DNA of 64,000 nucleotides from Ectocarpus siliculosus (Eukaryota > Sar > Phaeophyceae > Ectocarpales > Ectocarpaceae): contig FN649736.1 of NCBI GenBank assembly GCA_000310025.1, positions 4,463,740-4,527,739 of the forward strand, given 5' to 3'. Both the position numbers and the translations under genes were made by a program. The notes under the pieces were generated by a model. That model was not told the origin of the DNA. It ran no database searches and saw only the letters and a list, made by a program, of their open reading frames with translations. Below, in pieces: positions 1 to 13,194 of the stretch. How positions within the stretch are numbered: position 1 is the stretch's first letter; each line of letters opens with the position of its first letter.

Positions 1-116
1 ACGCCTATGGCAACCGGCCGCCTGGGTTGCGTTCATCTGGCCGTCTTGTTTCCAGGCAACACCCGAACGGTCAGGGAGCTTCGGGGAGAAGTTCCGGGGG
101 TTAGGTGCGAGTCTTC

Positions 117-3100
117 TTAGATGCCTGATCCGACGGTCTTGGACATGCTGAACATGTCTGGCGTGACGTTCTCGGGCGTCGTGTGCGACAGCACTGGGCA
201 GAGAGCGGAGACGAGGGGTGGGGGGTGCGACGAGGAGTTGGTGTAAACCTAAACGGGTCACTGCAGTGACGGGGGTGGCACGAAGAGTAGCACAGGAGCA
301 AAATGGACAGGTTCTACGGTGTTCGTGGTAACCAACGACCCTATACTACCACAACAGCCCAGTCGCGACCAAGCTACGCGGCTACACCCAGCCCCTGTAC
401 GGCCAAGGCCCGAAAAAAAAAAGCTTCCCCTCACCGTCGAGGTAGATGGGGAACAAGGCGAAGCCGATGACATTCCTGATGAAGAGCGCCGGCATAGCGC
501 TCGCGGCCAGAGAAACCTGGCCGAGCACCTGGGCGCCCATGCTGATGAGGAACACACTCCAGGCCACGACTTGGAACTTGAACATACCAGCGTCCTTGTT
601 TCCGGTGGAGGGGCCGACTCCGGGAGTGGTGGAGCGGTACAGAATGTAGAACCCAAACAGGACCTGGTTTTGGGAGGGGCGATTCGGTCGGGAACAAAAA
701 AAAAACGGTAAGCAAATGTTGTCGTCTATATTCCGTGCGACAGACGGGAGTCGAAAGCTGAGGCCGTTGTGTGTTGCTGCTGGGCACTACAAGGAGTGAT
801 GCCAAGTTGGCGATCGGTATGGGGAGCCTAACAAAAGATGTGGGGACGAAACATGCATGTACCTGGCAGACTCCGACAGTGATGCTGAGCTCGGGCCACA
901 AGATGAAGAAGGGGCCGGACACCACGGGCGAAGGGAGCTGGCCCCATCCGAACATACCCTCAACGAAGGAGCCTGCGGTTGGGTTGATCGTGCACGACAC
1001 GTGTGGGCACATACCGGGTGGGGTTCAAATCGCGGGAAAATAAAACGCACGGTCGGCATAGGCGCGTCTGACACGACTCAACGGCATGTTTCCTCATGCA
1101 CACGATTAGTCATAAGCAGTTCTTGTGGTGTAAACCCGACGAAATGAGACGAACCGGGTCCATCGCGTGTCTACGGTACACGAAACAATGAAACCACTTG
1201 TTCGACGGCACCTACCGAGAGCGACCTGGAGGGCGCCGACCATGAGGGACAGGAACCCGTAGTACCCGAGACGGCTGCGGTAGTACGTGGCGGAGTAGGT
1301 CGACGCGCCTCCTTGGAAGAACCGGTACATCTTCCATTGAAGGAATGTCAGGGCACCTGAAGGTATCGAAGGACGAGTTCGGTTGAGGGAAGGGGGGTGG
1401 TGGATGGAGGAGAGTGGTGGGGTCAGGTTCGGCGAGAGAGACTTGATGGCGTTGAGCTAGATGCTCCTGGCTGTGTATGTTACTGCACCAAGTCTCAACA
1501 CCAGCAACAGCATGTTAACATGGCGGTACATAACACACCAGAGACAGCACGGCCACTTACCGATGACCTGTAGTTTGGAAGACCGGTGACGTCGCGCAAG
1601 TGCCATGATTCCAGTAGGGACCGGTGAACAGGACAGCGAAAGAACCAGCAAAGATGGAGAGGTTACAACCAGGATCGCGAGAGGCATGCCTCCAGAGCAT
1701 GAGCATTCTTGCATGAAAGACGACGTCTACATACTGGGTGGCCATTGACTCGGGTGTCTGTCTCCAATCGGTATTGAGCTGTTTCAACAGGTTAAGTGCT
1801 TTGGACCGTTCCGAATCATTGCTAGACGCAAGGGTATGGGCCAGCATGTCCGCTACACGCATACAATTTTTTTTTTTGTTGTTCACCGCATGCGTGTCTA
1901 GCGGTATTGTTGACCGCGGAGTCTCTGACGACCTTAAAAAAATATACCGCTATAAAACCTATCAAACTTACAGTGCCCGCGTAGCCCCAGAATCCGAGGA
2001 TGCCCATGAGAGCGATCGAGTTAATCTGAAAACAGAAGACGGGTCAACGGACAATAATGGGGCAGCAAATTTTACACATTAGGATATTGGAATGCATACA
2101 TAGGCTCAACACACCAGAGGAATCAACGATTGCTGATACTGCTACATGTACATATACGTCGATGGAAAAACAACCACGCACAAAGTGCAATGTATAAGCG
2201 TACCTCTCCCTGGCTGACGGAGATAGTCGGGTGCAAGATTTGCAGAGGCCCGGCCCCGCCCCCGACGTTCCCGTGGTCGGCTTGGAAGGCGATCAAGGCG
2301 ACCGTAGTGAGGAAGGGGAACCAGGCGGCGAGGGTGATGCCAAGGCCGAAGAGGGAAGTGACCTTGCTTCCCCACCGACTCGCGACATACTGTTGTTGTC
2401 GATGCGCGGGATCGAGAAACACCATTGATCAAGACGGATGGACGGCATATTAGTCAAGAGTAGAAGTGAAAATAAAAGTTAAGGAATAATAAAAACACAC
2501 AATGAAAGACTACCCATTCGAGATATACCCACAGCAGTCGAACGGGATGTGGTGAAAATAAAAGAATCCATTGCTAATCTGTCTCAGACTCTTTTCTATG
2601 ATAGATATGGTTTCGTTGTGTCATATTAAGAAAAAAAAAAAAGTATTCCGAACAACGATGGGTCGTCGCACGTACGTACGATGCGTCTTTTCGGCTATCT
2701 TTTAATCGCCGCCCCAACACAAAGAAGAACGAAAAAAAAAAAAAAAGAAGAACGCTGTCCTTTCTCTCGTGCCGAAAGAGGCCACCGGGAGACAACCGTG
2801 CCCAATAGATTTCAATTTCAAGTACGAGGGAGTACTATGCATACAACAAAGAACGACAGGTGATTCCTCACGCTCCTACAACGAAGATGCGAGAGATCGC
2901 TTGAGATACACGAAACTCCAGCACGTCAATTCAACCAAGGACCAAACAACAGAAAAAGGCAGTACTCCGTAGATGCACACACGATCCACACAAACACACC
3001 CACACACCACACGCACACACACACCTGGAATCCAAGGAACATGGATACCAGACCGAACAGGGTGACCGTCAGCTGCGCGAGCAGAATCGCGATGGGCGGG

Positions 3101-3639
3101 AAGACCCCGTCACTGCCACTCCAGTCGACGCCCTTGGCGGAGGCAGCGGTCAGGTCTACCGTCCCGCCGATGATCACGATGATCCCGTAGGCAAGGATGA
3201 GCCCTGCAACATGCAAAATGCGCGCCAAGAACAAAAAAAAAACACGAAGACCAACCGTTTACTCCTAGTCGCTGTTTACAGCACCACACCGACGTGCATC
3301 GCGCAAGATCATGGTCGAGGGGCGTCGACGTTAAGTTAGGTGTTGGTGGAGACAAGCCGCGCAACCGGTTGTGTGCGCAAGAAGCCACGCATCGATTTGC
3401 GTGTGTGTGTGTGCTGAGTGTGTGATTCGAAATCAATGGCACAACACGACTGTGCCAGCGTCAAACTAGAAAACCGGATCCTGTCTGTGTGCTATCTAGT
3501 CTACGATGTAGCACGCGAAGGAGAAGATGTGGATGGGGCTGACGGAGCGCATGCTGCACAAACCTGAGGTCGTGGTCAAGTCATCCACGAGGTTGGCCCG
3601 AGGGGAATCCATCAAACGCGCCTCGCCGTAGCTTGTCAT
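117..3639 (-). CDS. Unrecognised multi-pass membrane protein, spliced
   Basis: No family is recognised. Reading on the minus strand, exons 3639-3564, 3203-3025, 2389-2204, 2025-1972, 1356-1216, 972-863, 594-435 and 193-117 all have GT/AG borders. Intron phases close from ATG to TAA if seven bases at 1567-1561 (GTCATCG) are a micro-exon, or if the fourth exon runs on to a weaker donor so that it ends at 1959. The product is about 329-331 residues. The first 25 residues are polar. Six to eight hydrophobic segments follow, for example LILAYGIIVIIGGTVDL, VTSLFGLGITLAAWFPF and VIGFALFPIYLD, and the tail is short and polar. There is no signal peptide, so it is probably an integral membrane protein of an unknown compartment. 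Exon closure argues for a real gene. Function cannot be named from the sequence. Confidence 0.55.
2571..2643 (+). repeat. Dispersed repeat with oligo(A) end, copy 1
   Basis: About 75 bp beginning CATTGCTAATCTGTCTCAGA and ending in a run of A. It is nearly the same as 45947-46023. It lies in an intron of the membrane-protein gene. A shared 3' sequence followed by oligo(A) suggests the tail of a retroposon, which is an inference. Confidence 0.55.
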
Positions 3640-6222
3640 GATGATGTTCGCTTGTTAGAATGGAGAGGTCCGGGGAGTTGGCGTTAGTTGCTGCTGATGA
3701 TCTTGGCGCGTCGAGTTGCGTGTGGCGAGAGGGCTCGATGTGGTTGTGTTATGGTGGGTGGGTTGCTGCCAGAGGACGTGTCGATGGCAAGGTGGAGTGG
3801 GGCGAAGGGAATGAAAGCACCCGCCCGGGCTTCACGGGACGTCGGTGACCCGATGCCTTTTTCAACCCGATCCACCCGGAAAAAAAAAAAAAGAACATGA
3901 GTTTTGAGTGGTTTGATCCAAAGATCCTAAAGTCCAAAGGTCAGAACAGGCCAGACATCCAAGCTTGACGGTCGACCCACAAGTACAGTTTAGGGGGTGG
4001 CACAGCTGCAAGATAATCTTGTCGTGCTCCATGCCTTCCCGGGGACAAAAACTGGTAGTTATGCCGTGTTTGCTCTCTTGCGACTCGTCTCCGTCCATTG
4101 CAAAAGAGCTGGCGGCTGGCGACCGGCATCCGGCGAGTCGGGCAAAAATGTTCCCGATCTCCCGCACGTTCCCACACCAGCTCTATTGCACTGCACCTCT
4201 GGTCAGTCTTGTTTGACTCACATTTCCTTGCCTCTTGCAAATATAAGAACATATATGTACATAGGTAAGTACCAAGTTAGCCTCCACAATAGGAGGTTAT
4301 GTCAGCAGTCAGTAGTAGTGGCAGACTTGAAGGCCGTACATATATCGCTGCATCATATGCACATGCGTATGCATACATATACGCGCACAAGTCGCGGGTG
4401 AAAAATTGGAGGGCGCCGGAACGAAAAAAAAAAAACGAGGGGATGTTGTCTCAACGGCCCCGGCCCTTTCTGCACAGTGCAAAGGAAATGCCGCCGCCTT
4501 TTGTTCCGTCGGACGTCGGACGTCGGACGGTACCGTCAGTCGAGACAACAAAGAGAGCCAGAACACAGCAGTCCCTCAGAACCGCAAGTACTAAGTACTT
4601 CCGTTGAAGAAATTAAATCAGCAAGTGAGTCCTCGTCAGGTCTTCAGGGATTTGCCACGCGTGTTATTCTCACAACGTTTGGTGTGTCGGCTGTAAGGAA
4701 TCAGCTCTTCTTGCTCTCCTTGCGGACTTGTTGTTTGCGTGGATTGTCTCAGTGAGCTGTGGGGGCGGTAGCGCGGAGACACTGCTGCGTCCAGCAGTCC
4801 CATGCTTACCATACGCTCAATTTGTTCGCAGTCGTTTGGTTGCATAGCGTGTGTGGTCTTAGCCCTTCCCGCAAACCTACACTGCTGTAGTACCTCGACA
4901 CTGCATTCGTCCGCCCTTTGCGATCAATTTGCTCCGCGTGTCGATCGAGAGCAACAAACAACTGCTGTAACTGATGACCCTCGCGATGAAGTTGGGTACC
5001 TGTCTAGGCTTCTCTCGCTGAGAGCACACAGGCACAGATTTTTGGTGACGCATCGTAGACGCTGCTCAGAGGTGCGCATGCACGCAACCGTGCTGCTTGC
5101 TTAGCTATGCTTGCTGCTGATGTCTGATGCTGTGTGTGGTGAACACCGGCGTCCGGTTCTTTTTGAGCATGGGCGACCGGCATGGCGGTCGCCCACCCTG
5201 CTCGAGCGCACTTCAGCTCTCGGCATCGCACCCACTTCGCGTGGTAGGCGTACTGTAGTTCAACACCTGTCGCTTCTGGTGGTGCGCGTCGTGTCGCACC
5301 TGCCGTTGGCGATGTGCGTCCGCTTTTTTGTTTCTAGCAGACTCTTACAGAGTAGTTCGATGACAAGCCTGGCGGCGCAGCGGAATATACTGATTTTAGT
5401 GTACCTTTTTCCCTTCAACTGAAATGTGGAGACCACCTTCATAACGGTACAGTCTCTCCAACGTCTGTCGAGGACGATTCCCTCTTTCACAATGGCGTCG
5501 ACGAAGAGATGTCAGAGTGCCTGCTTTTGTCAACAAGCGAGTTGTTCGTGAGTTCGGTCACCGAGCTCGCGGACCACCTTCGCGAGATGATTATGTTATT
5601 GAGAGGAAATATAACAGGAGGGGGTGCGCAGACCCTTTCCCTACCACTACCCCTATCCCAACTTCCCCGATTGCATGTTTTATCCAACATGTTTACTTAA
5701 TCGAAAAACCCTACGAAGGCTACTGTGGAGCTCGCTCGGCATGTGCTGTAGCTCCTGCTTACACTGCTGTGCCCACTCTACCCCTTTCTTTGCTCTCATC
5801 ATGTACAGTCGGCCCGCCGATAAGAAACATCAAGATCGGGTCGAGGCTCAGTTTTCTTATTTCATCATCACTACTACTGTCGAGCACAGGTTGTTATCTG
5901 GGGTGTATGGTCCACCGCTGAGCTATTAATGTTTCTTTGGCCTATTTTGTTATAATTCGTGGATCGACTAGTCTATTGTGCGGGCCCGTATGCATACTGT
6001 ACCCATGGACGCACTGCTAAATGACGCAGCAGCTCTCGAGCAGGTTCGGGTTACTGCACGCCCCCATGGCTCACACCGTCCAGCACATGGAGGATAGTCG
6101 AGCCGGGAGATTTGGCATGGAGGGGTCTTTTGGAGAATAGGACGACGTCGCGAATTTTTTTCGATGCACGCACGGGTACGCACAAGCCATGCACCCACAA
6201 CGTGGCAGTCCCGCCTATACAG
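3640..6222. other. No gene recognised
   Basis: Upstream of the membrane-protein gene. Only short open frames, A-runs and a small GGACGTC repeat near 4509-4528 were seen. Neither strand shows a conserved domain or a convincing exon chain. Confidence 0.5.
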
Positions 6223-6269
6223 ACCTGCACGAACACCGTTTCCCACGCAAGAGCGACAGCACCTACCCA

Positions 6270-6400
6270 CGTCAGGACCAACCTAGCACCTATCCAAGCA
6301 GTATCAACCTAGAGTTTTCCCCGTCAACACCAAGCTAGCGCCAATACTGGCACACCACCTAGAACTGAACCACCCAGCGCCAACCTAGCACCTATCGGGT
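6270..6400 (+). repeat. Degenerate AACCTAGCACC minisatellite
   Basis: Several imperfect copies of a motif close to CCAACCTAGCACCTATCC. Related copies lie at 42620-42740. The block directly precedes the telomere-like repeats. Confidence 0.5.
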
Positions 6401-6410
6401 GGGTTTGGGG

Positions 6411-6440
6411 TTAGGGTTAGGGTTAGGGTTAGGGTTAGGG
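6411..6440 (+). repeat. Interstitial telomere repeat, TTAGGG x5
   Basis: Five perfect TTAGGG units in tandem, preceded by GGGTTTGGGG. TTAGGG is the telomere repeat of animals, many fungi and brown algae. This copy is internal to the sequence, so it is an interstitial block rather than a chromosome end. Confidence 0.9.
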
Positions 6441-9400
6441 TTTTTCGCCAGTTTCGTGCCCCTGCCAAAGCAGAGCATCTAGTGTTTAGAAGAACCAGAA
6501 TTGCATTGAATGGGAGCCAATTGGTTGCCTGTTGAAGGAACAATCCTGCGCTCCTGTGGTAGAGCAAAATAGGGGTTCGAGCCTTGCAACACGTTTTCCC
6601 TTTTTTTCCTGCAGGCAGTGTTTTCGGTCTGTCGAGGGCATGGGTGCATGGCTTATTTACATACCCATGGGAGATTAAAATGTTTTGGGGACGTCGCCGG
6701 TGATGTACTCTAACCTCGAACGGCAACCCGTTGACTGCTGCGGTTGCGTTTCCTTGGCTCCGGCGCCACCGTGATGGTGTTTGCCGATCCTCTGTTGAGT
6801 GTGAAGGGGCGATCTTTGGTTCTGCCTTGGGGAGCAGAGCCATCCTCGGATTACTCCCGTTAGCAAGCGTGACGTGGGTGATACCGTTTCTTGTAGACGT
6901 TGCTTCACATGATCATCTTGGCACTTTGTTGCGTGATGATCGCGTTGTGGTTTCAGACACAGCGTTTTCTGGTACCTCTACGTCGCCGTGGTACTGCAAT
7001 ATCCGAAGCGAAACCATCGGTACAAACTAGACCACGTGTGCCGGTCGATGATACTGTTCTACAGCCTTGTTCCACTGTTGCTCATGCTCACCAAAATACA
7101 GTTGATGTTGCAAGTGCTGCAACCGAAGCTGTTCATACTGCGATCTCCGACAAAATACTTGCTGTGACAGACGCGTCAGGAGAAGCTGAAAAGCGTCCGG
7201 GCCTTTCGCTCCTACATCCAGACTCCTCGTCACTTGTTGAACGTAATCATTTGAGCCAGAACGTCGGAAGTGGTGGGTTTGTCAGGAGTGATCGCGCTCA
7301 AAATCTGCACCACTTCTTGCGATGTAACTTCTTCTAAATACGGATACATACGCAGAGTTCCGTCAACGTCGTGCCTATTGCAAAAACAACGACAAGTTAA
7401 TTCAATACCATCGCAGGTGGATGATATGTACGGCCAGGAAGAGGAGGGTTCGCACGGCCGGAGGAGGGCTGTTACCGTCTGATGGCAAGACATGGCGAGA
7501 TGGCGGCCCGGATGGCGAACCAGATGACAGAAAACGTGGATGAGGCCCGCCGTGGGGACGAGATGTCGCCATCGGCCAGGCGAGTAATGTGTCGTATCCT
7601 CTGCCTTCCTCTCTGTAGTCTAGACTATGCCCCCTACGCACAGCTCACACAAGTTAACATCCTTGTATGTAGTCGAAAGGTTACACTCCGTATGCCCTAG
7701 TGGTAATTTTTTTTCATGTGAATGATCCTACCCCAAATATGGTTCATGCTGAGCAAACCAACGCATGTGTTATGATTGTGCTCTCCATCACCTTGGCTGG
7801 CTCAGGCAGCGCTCTGTCCGGTAGTCTGTCAAGAATTTTGTTTCACGAAAACCCCCTTGGGTTAGCGCTTTTCGGTATGGAACATCCATCCCATGGCCTC
7901 CATTCTCCGCTTCAAACGCCCTGCACAGCACAGCAAGCTCCCAGACGGAAAGCAACTGGTGTTCCGCATAGCGACCGACGAAAGATCCGTGGGTGCTGCC
8001 ACAGCTGTAGTTGGCTGGTCGGTGATATGTGTTGCGGACACGTCGTACACCCACCATGAGGAGCGGCTGGTTCAGGTGGGAACAATACCGGGGAACGTGG
8101 AAGGCGCGCGCGGGGGGCGCGCGCTAGTATTTCGTGCTCACTGAGGTTGGCGCAATGAGGACGGGGGGTGGGACCACGAGTAGGGGGCGCCTCGAGTATT
8201 TCACAGACCAATCTTGGAGGACACAAAAACCTATCTCGTGGGTACACCGTGCAGCACCTTGATGTCTGTTATACCTAGGTTGATGGTGCCGCCCGTAGCA
8301 GTTACCGCGCCTGCGCCGAGACCTCGAGCAGCGCCATATTGTCAGGATTGCAGTCCCACGGGATTTTCGCGTCTGTTACACACGGCACTCATCACACCAG
8401 AAGTACACGTGTTGACGAAAGAAGGTTCCCGAAGAACTTTCATCGTTCCCCACTTTCCCGGTTTGTAAAAAGAATACTCTGCACATGCATTTGCGCGTTG
8501 TGGTCCACGTCCCCTCAATAGTTGAACCTCTGTCGCGCTGTATTTTTTCTCGCGGCAAGTGCGGGGATACATGTTTGGTCTTTATCGAGCTACGAGGAGA
8601 TTGTAGCAGCACGGGTTTTGAAGGGAAGACAATTGCGTCCCTGTCCTATGTACCCTTGTTGTACCGTATAGTATGTGTTCAATCCGGCACCAAGTTACCC
8701 CTCTCAGTTTGAATTATCAGGCGGGATCACACAGGAGGAGGTCACTGCAGGAAGCTATACACCGTTGGTTGTTTTTCGACTAGCTATACCCCCCTCTTAT
8801 GTGTGCTTGCCTTCAATTACTAACTATAAAGGCCTCACGAGCTTGTCACCGCTTCCGTAGTGCAAGAGAGATTCGAACTCGGATGACACAGAAAGATGTT
8901 TTTCAAACCACGATCGATCATTTGTCGGCTGCTCTTCGATAGCAGCGCACATTCTCATCTATATTTTCTCTCGCGGGGCGTACTTACATATTTTAACCGT
9001 TGACATCACGTTACGGAGAATATTATGCGAACCAACGTGCTGGGGTTGGAACATAAATCTCTGAGATGCAGAGCGGAAAAAATACGGGGCAACATTGCTC
9101 TATGCAACCGTCAGGAGCTTGGTTTTGTCTTCACCCCTTACAAATGGATTTTCAAAGAGTTGGCATTCTGTTCCGGCTTGTGCCGCATCTGCCAGAGCAG
9201 GCAAGAACAACGTCAAAATTGTGTTTCCCGTCTGCCACACCCCTCTCTGTTCTCACATCTTGTCTCACCCCTTCCATGTCTCTTCAATCCCGCGGCACTA
9301 GGCCTGGCGCAATGTTGTCCTTACAAAACAGGAAGCCGATCGTGTCCTGATGCGGTTGAGAAGTGTTGCCATGCGCTCGATGGCCTTTCCGAAGCGCGGC

Positions 9401-10424
9401 GCTTCCGAAAAAACACAAAATGAGAGCAAGAGGGCGACACGGGCGAGGGATGCCGTCCGACTCAATTAGCCGCCTGGACAAGAAGCGGTGAGCCTCGGAG
9501 GCGTGATACTTGGAGCGATGGGCGCCCACCGATTTTGTCCTCGAACGATCAACAGGGGAAGAACAGCTTACAGTCAGTGCTGCTGTAGTTGCTTTTCTTT
9601 CTCGACCAGGTGTACGGTCGAGTCTGTCTCGATTTTCGCCGAGTAACCTGCAGAAAACCACCCCGTGAGTGTTCGACTGACGGTTTTACCGCAATACTAT
9701 GACGGTGAAAAACCGGTGCGCACAACCCGACAACATCAGATGGTAGGGGCCACGGCAGCGTACACATTAGACTACTACAACACTGTGCGTGTACAACAAG
9801 CTGCTTATTTTTCAAGTTTAGTTGGGTATTGTGCCATACACCTGAGTTCGGCATCCAGTCTCTTTGGACGGTAGATGGCAAGGCAACACCCTTCGTGAAA
9901 TCTGAGTATGGTCTCTCCTTCCTTCTCGCTTGCTTGATGTGATGTTCGCCGGTCAACATAAACCTTGAACTTCCTAGCCCCTGCATTTCTGGCATTTCTC
10001 CGGCAAGCAGTCCGAGTGTCTCAAAGTCTAAACGTGCTCCCCGGCGGGTTTCTTGTGTTTGTTCTCCTTGATGAGGAGGCTCCAGACCGCAGTAAAATCT
10101 GCTGCTGCGCAGTCTCTAGAGATACGTTTAACCCCCCCACCTCCATACGCATACGCAGGTTTGCCCCGGGATTTGACACAGCCGGGTTCTATTGGAGGCA
10201 CAAAATGTGGCACCAGCGCATGGCTTTGTATTTTGGCACAATGCCCGCCGTGATTCAGGTGACGTGCCTTCGGCAACCCCCGAGTAGAGGCCACAACATA
10301 CGCACACACACAAAGAGCGACCTGAACTGGCGGGCACACACAGAGGTGCCCATCAGTAGCAAGGGCTGCTACCGCGGCTGTGGCTGCAGCAGTCGCTCAT
10401 TCTCCTTCCTCACGCGAAAGCGTG
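6441..10424. other. No gene recognised
   Basis: Short frames on both strands, none with a recognisable domain. Two sites resemble parts of tRNA genes (about 6545-6585 plus, and 8866-8878 minus), but neither can be folded into a tRNA. Confidence 0.45.
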
Positions 10425-10495
10425 TGTGTTTTCTTGATTAGTATCAACCTCGCTAGTCGGGTGACCAATGAAAAGACGTCAGTCTTGTAGCGGAA
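10425..10495 (+). repeat. Dispersed repeat 'NEKTS', copy 1
   Basis: Contains GTGTGTGT, a T-run, then CCAATGAAAAGACGTCAGTC. Related copies are at 11685-11775 (minus), 42755-42795 (truncated) and 50590-50695. Read as protein, the core gives TNEKTSV in all three longer copies. Confidence 0.5.
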
Positions 10496-11684
10496 TAAAA
10501 AGCATGAACACTTTCTGATCAAACGGGAAGTGAGAGTTCGGGGGGGCGCAGGAGTTGGACGACAGTAGCGGTGTCCTGCTTCTGAAGAACAAGGGTAAGA
10601 CTCAATCCTATCAGGCGGCATTGCTGCTCCATCATCTCGTTCTCCCATGCTGGCATCATCGCGCCTGTACTGAGTTGCCTCATGACTTCGCTTGGGCGGT
10701 TGCTACTAGCTGCATCACGGTTTTCCTGGGAACTACTTCTTTCCTAAACTCGGTCTACCACCATTGCCCTGAAGATCTAAGGGATGAAAGCCCTTGCTTT
10801 TACACCAGTATGTCTCCTAGAAAATCTGGCTCTATCTTGTCACAAGTTGATGAGTACCTCCTCCTCCTCCCAACCCTCCTCCTTGCGATCCATTGGCAAC
10901 CAATGTCGTTTGCCATCGGAACAGTTGGGGTGGGGTATGAGCTAGTGTCGCCCTTCAAAATGATGTGTGCGTGTGCGTGCGTACGTGCGTGCATGTCGCT
11001 TGTCGTCCCCATCCGATGTCTGCACTCTGCCGTGACAAGGAAGGTGCTTGATGTTTGGGTTGGAGTACGGGCAGCGTGACCACATGGTAATGCGTCAGGC
11101 GAGCGTTGTTGGGTGGCTGTTTGGCGCACGTTCCTCCGCTTCACAAACTAACTGGAGATCTTCCCGACAGAGTGCTTCAAAACTGGCGTACGAAGCATAC
11201 GTTGAAAAGAACGAAGTACTTCCAAGTTTGTTTGTGGGCATATCGCCCGCAGGGCGCCACGCAATTTTTGATGAAAGTGTGGTAAGGCGAGCTCCCGGTC
11301 TGTCCACGGAGAGCATAACGTACGTATAAACAGGAGGGGAGGTGGAACGAGACTTCCACCGCCGATTAAGTACACGTACGACGTTACCGTAGCAGAAAGG
11401 CCATATTTTGTCCAACGCTTTTATTTGAATTGGGTCGAGCAATCTTCCACATTATGTACAATCAAGACTGCTTCTCACGTCGGCCCAAGTGGTAAATACA
11501 GTAAAACAAACAGTCAGCGGCGCCAAAACTGACAAAAAAAAAAAGCCGAACATGCTAAACTGACTCCAGAACGTCACCCACGCTGGAACATATGGCCGAA
11601 GTAGACAGCAGTCCTTGCCTAAAAAAATACGGCAGGATCTTGAGCACAAGAAGAGGACTGCACAAAATAGCTGCACACACACAC
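10496..11684. other. No gene recognised
   Basis: Short frames only. A short stretch at about 10608-10660 is similar to 21424-21478 (TCTCGTTCTCCCATGCT in both), so it is a dispersed repeat rather than a gene. Confidence 0.4.
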
Positions 11685-11775
11685 ACACACCGCACTGAGA
11701 CTGACGTCTTTTCATTGGTCAGCCGGTTAGCGCGGTCGATGCTAATAATATAAAAAAAAAAACACACACACACAG
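11685..11775 (-). repeat. Dispersed repeat 'NEKTS', copy 2
   Basis: Inverted relative to copy 1 at 10425-10495. It matches that copy at roughly four positions in five over about 48 bp, ending in the same (GT)n/T-run arrangement. Confidence 0.5.
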
Positions 11776-12962
11776 GTTTGTACACCACAGGAGCCCAGAG
11801 CCGAACTATCACGAATGGAATCAAGGCAAGGGTCGCAGCAAAGAGGGCTAACGGTGGTGGTGCCACCTATCTATCCAGCTCGTGCGTTTCCCACCCACCC
11901 CCACACAAGCACACCCTCCCCACAACCTATTCTCCAAGGTCTCCTCCTTCTCCACCATAAGGTATTTCGTACGGAGGAACCTGTCGTTGTCGTTGGCACC
12001 ATTTTGTCGTACACAAGCAAAAGCAGCGAAGGCAAACAGCGGAAAGCGCACGCGGTAAGCATGGAGGTTGGTTAATGTGGACGAAGGTCACCTGGGTGGG
12101 ATTTAGTTCGGCGTTTGCGCGCCGTAGTACGTGCCCATACCATGAAATCGGACCACAAACACGCAATTCCGTGCCTCACCCCCCTTCGGCCATCCAAACC
12201 CACCCTTCCCTCTCGTCGCCCCTGACTCTCCCTCCCTGCTTCCCTCCCTCCCTTCCGCGATGGGGCTGCCGGCAAAGGGCAGCAGCTTGGTCAAACGTCT
12301 AAGAAATTGCGGATGTCTGTATCGGTTTTGGCTTTGACGGGGGTGGCAGGGGGAGGAAACCATCAGCGGTGTACTCGTCGAAACGGCCGAGGGCGGGTCG
12401 AGGGCGGGTCTATCGTCGCCGGCTTGAAATCGCGAAGCATCGGTTGACAGAGGACACGAACACAGGGGTGGTCGAGGGAGAGGCGTGCGAGCGAATGAGT
12501 GGCCGGAGACAGTCAGCGTAATGTTATTGGGGTCACAGTACGCCGCACAGAAAAATGGCCAGGCGCAACCACAACCCAAGCGAATCAGCAAAACGTTTAC
12601 TCAACACGAGGCCGGTCTTGGGCAAGAGTTGAGGGGTGATCACCCAAAAAATCGTACCCGAAAAAAAGAGGGCATGTTTTTTTTTCAAGAGTTCGATCGT
12701 TCATGGCGCGTTTTTGGAGCGCACCAGAGACACGATTGGACATACTTGCATGCGACTAGGGCTCTTAAGGACTAGGACTACCCTACCCTGGAGCTAGAGT
12801 GCGAAGTCCACGCTCAGCGACTGAAATCGTCGCCGCGGCGAAGCGATGTTGACTTTTGTTTTGCTTGAAAACGGAGGCGCCTGATGACACATCTTGAAAA
12901 TCCGAAAAAAAAGAGGATGCCGAAAATTCACACATACTCGAGCTTTGTTTTGACCCGTCTCC
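11776..12962. other. No gene recognised
   Basis: Contains a C/T-rich stretch at about 12185-12255. No coding signal was found. Confidence 0.4.
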
Positions 12963-13057
12963 CGCCGTCCACAAGTAGCCACAGGCGACCCTGAGCAGAT
13001 GCGCCGCTAGCCCTGCACACACTGATTCTCGGAAGCTATCAACTTTGCTCGTCCTCG
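12963..13057 (+). repeat. Left arm of inverted repeat at a gap
   Basis: The reverse complement of this arm matches 13195-13289 with about seven mismatches in 95 bases. The bases nearest the gap are identical. Weaker similarity continues outward past both arms. Confidence 0.85.
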
Positions 13058-13157
13058 NNNNNNNNNNNNNNNNNNNNNNNNNNNNNNNNNNNNNNNNNNN
13101 NNNNNNNNNNNNNNNNNNNNNNNNNNNNNNNNNNNNNNNNNNNNNNNNNNNNNNNNN
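13058..13157. other. Assembly gap, 100 N
   Basis: A run of exactly 100 N, so the size is probably nominal. It sits inside the loop of a long inverted repeat, a structure that often stops sequencing reads. Confidence 0.95.
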
Positions 13158-13194
13158 TCAAAACACGCTCACGCACATATCAGGACCATGTCAT

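Noticed and set aside
6545-6585. A tRNA gene (TGTGGTAGAGCA followed by GGGGTTCGAGCC)
   Set aside because: The two boxes are only about 12 bases apart, leaving no room for an anticodon arm, and no acceptor stem pairs.
8860-8930. A tRNA gene on the minus strand around GAGTTCGAATCTC
   Set aside because: Only the T-loop fits. No box A at proper spacing and no matching acceptor stem.
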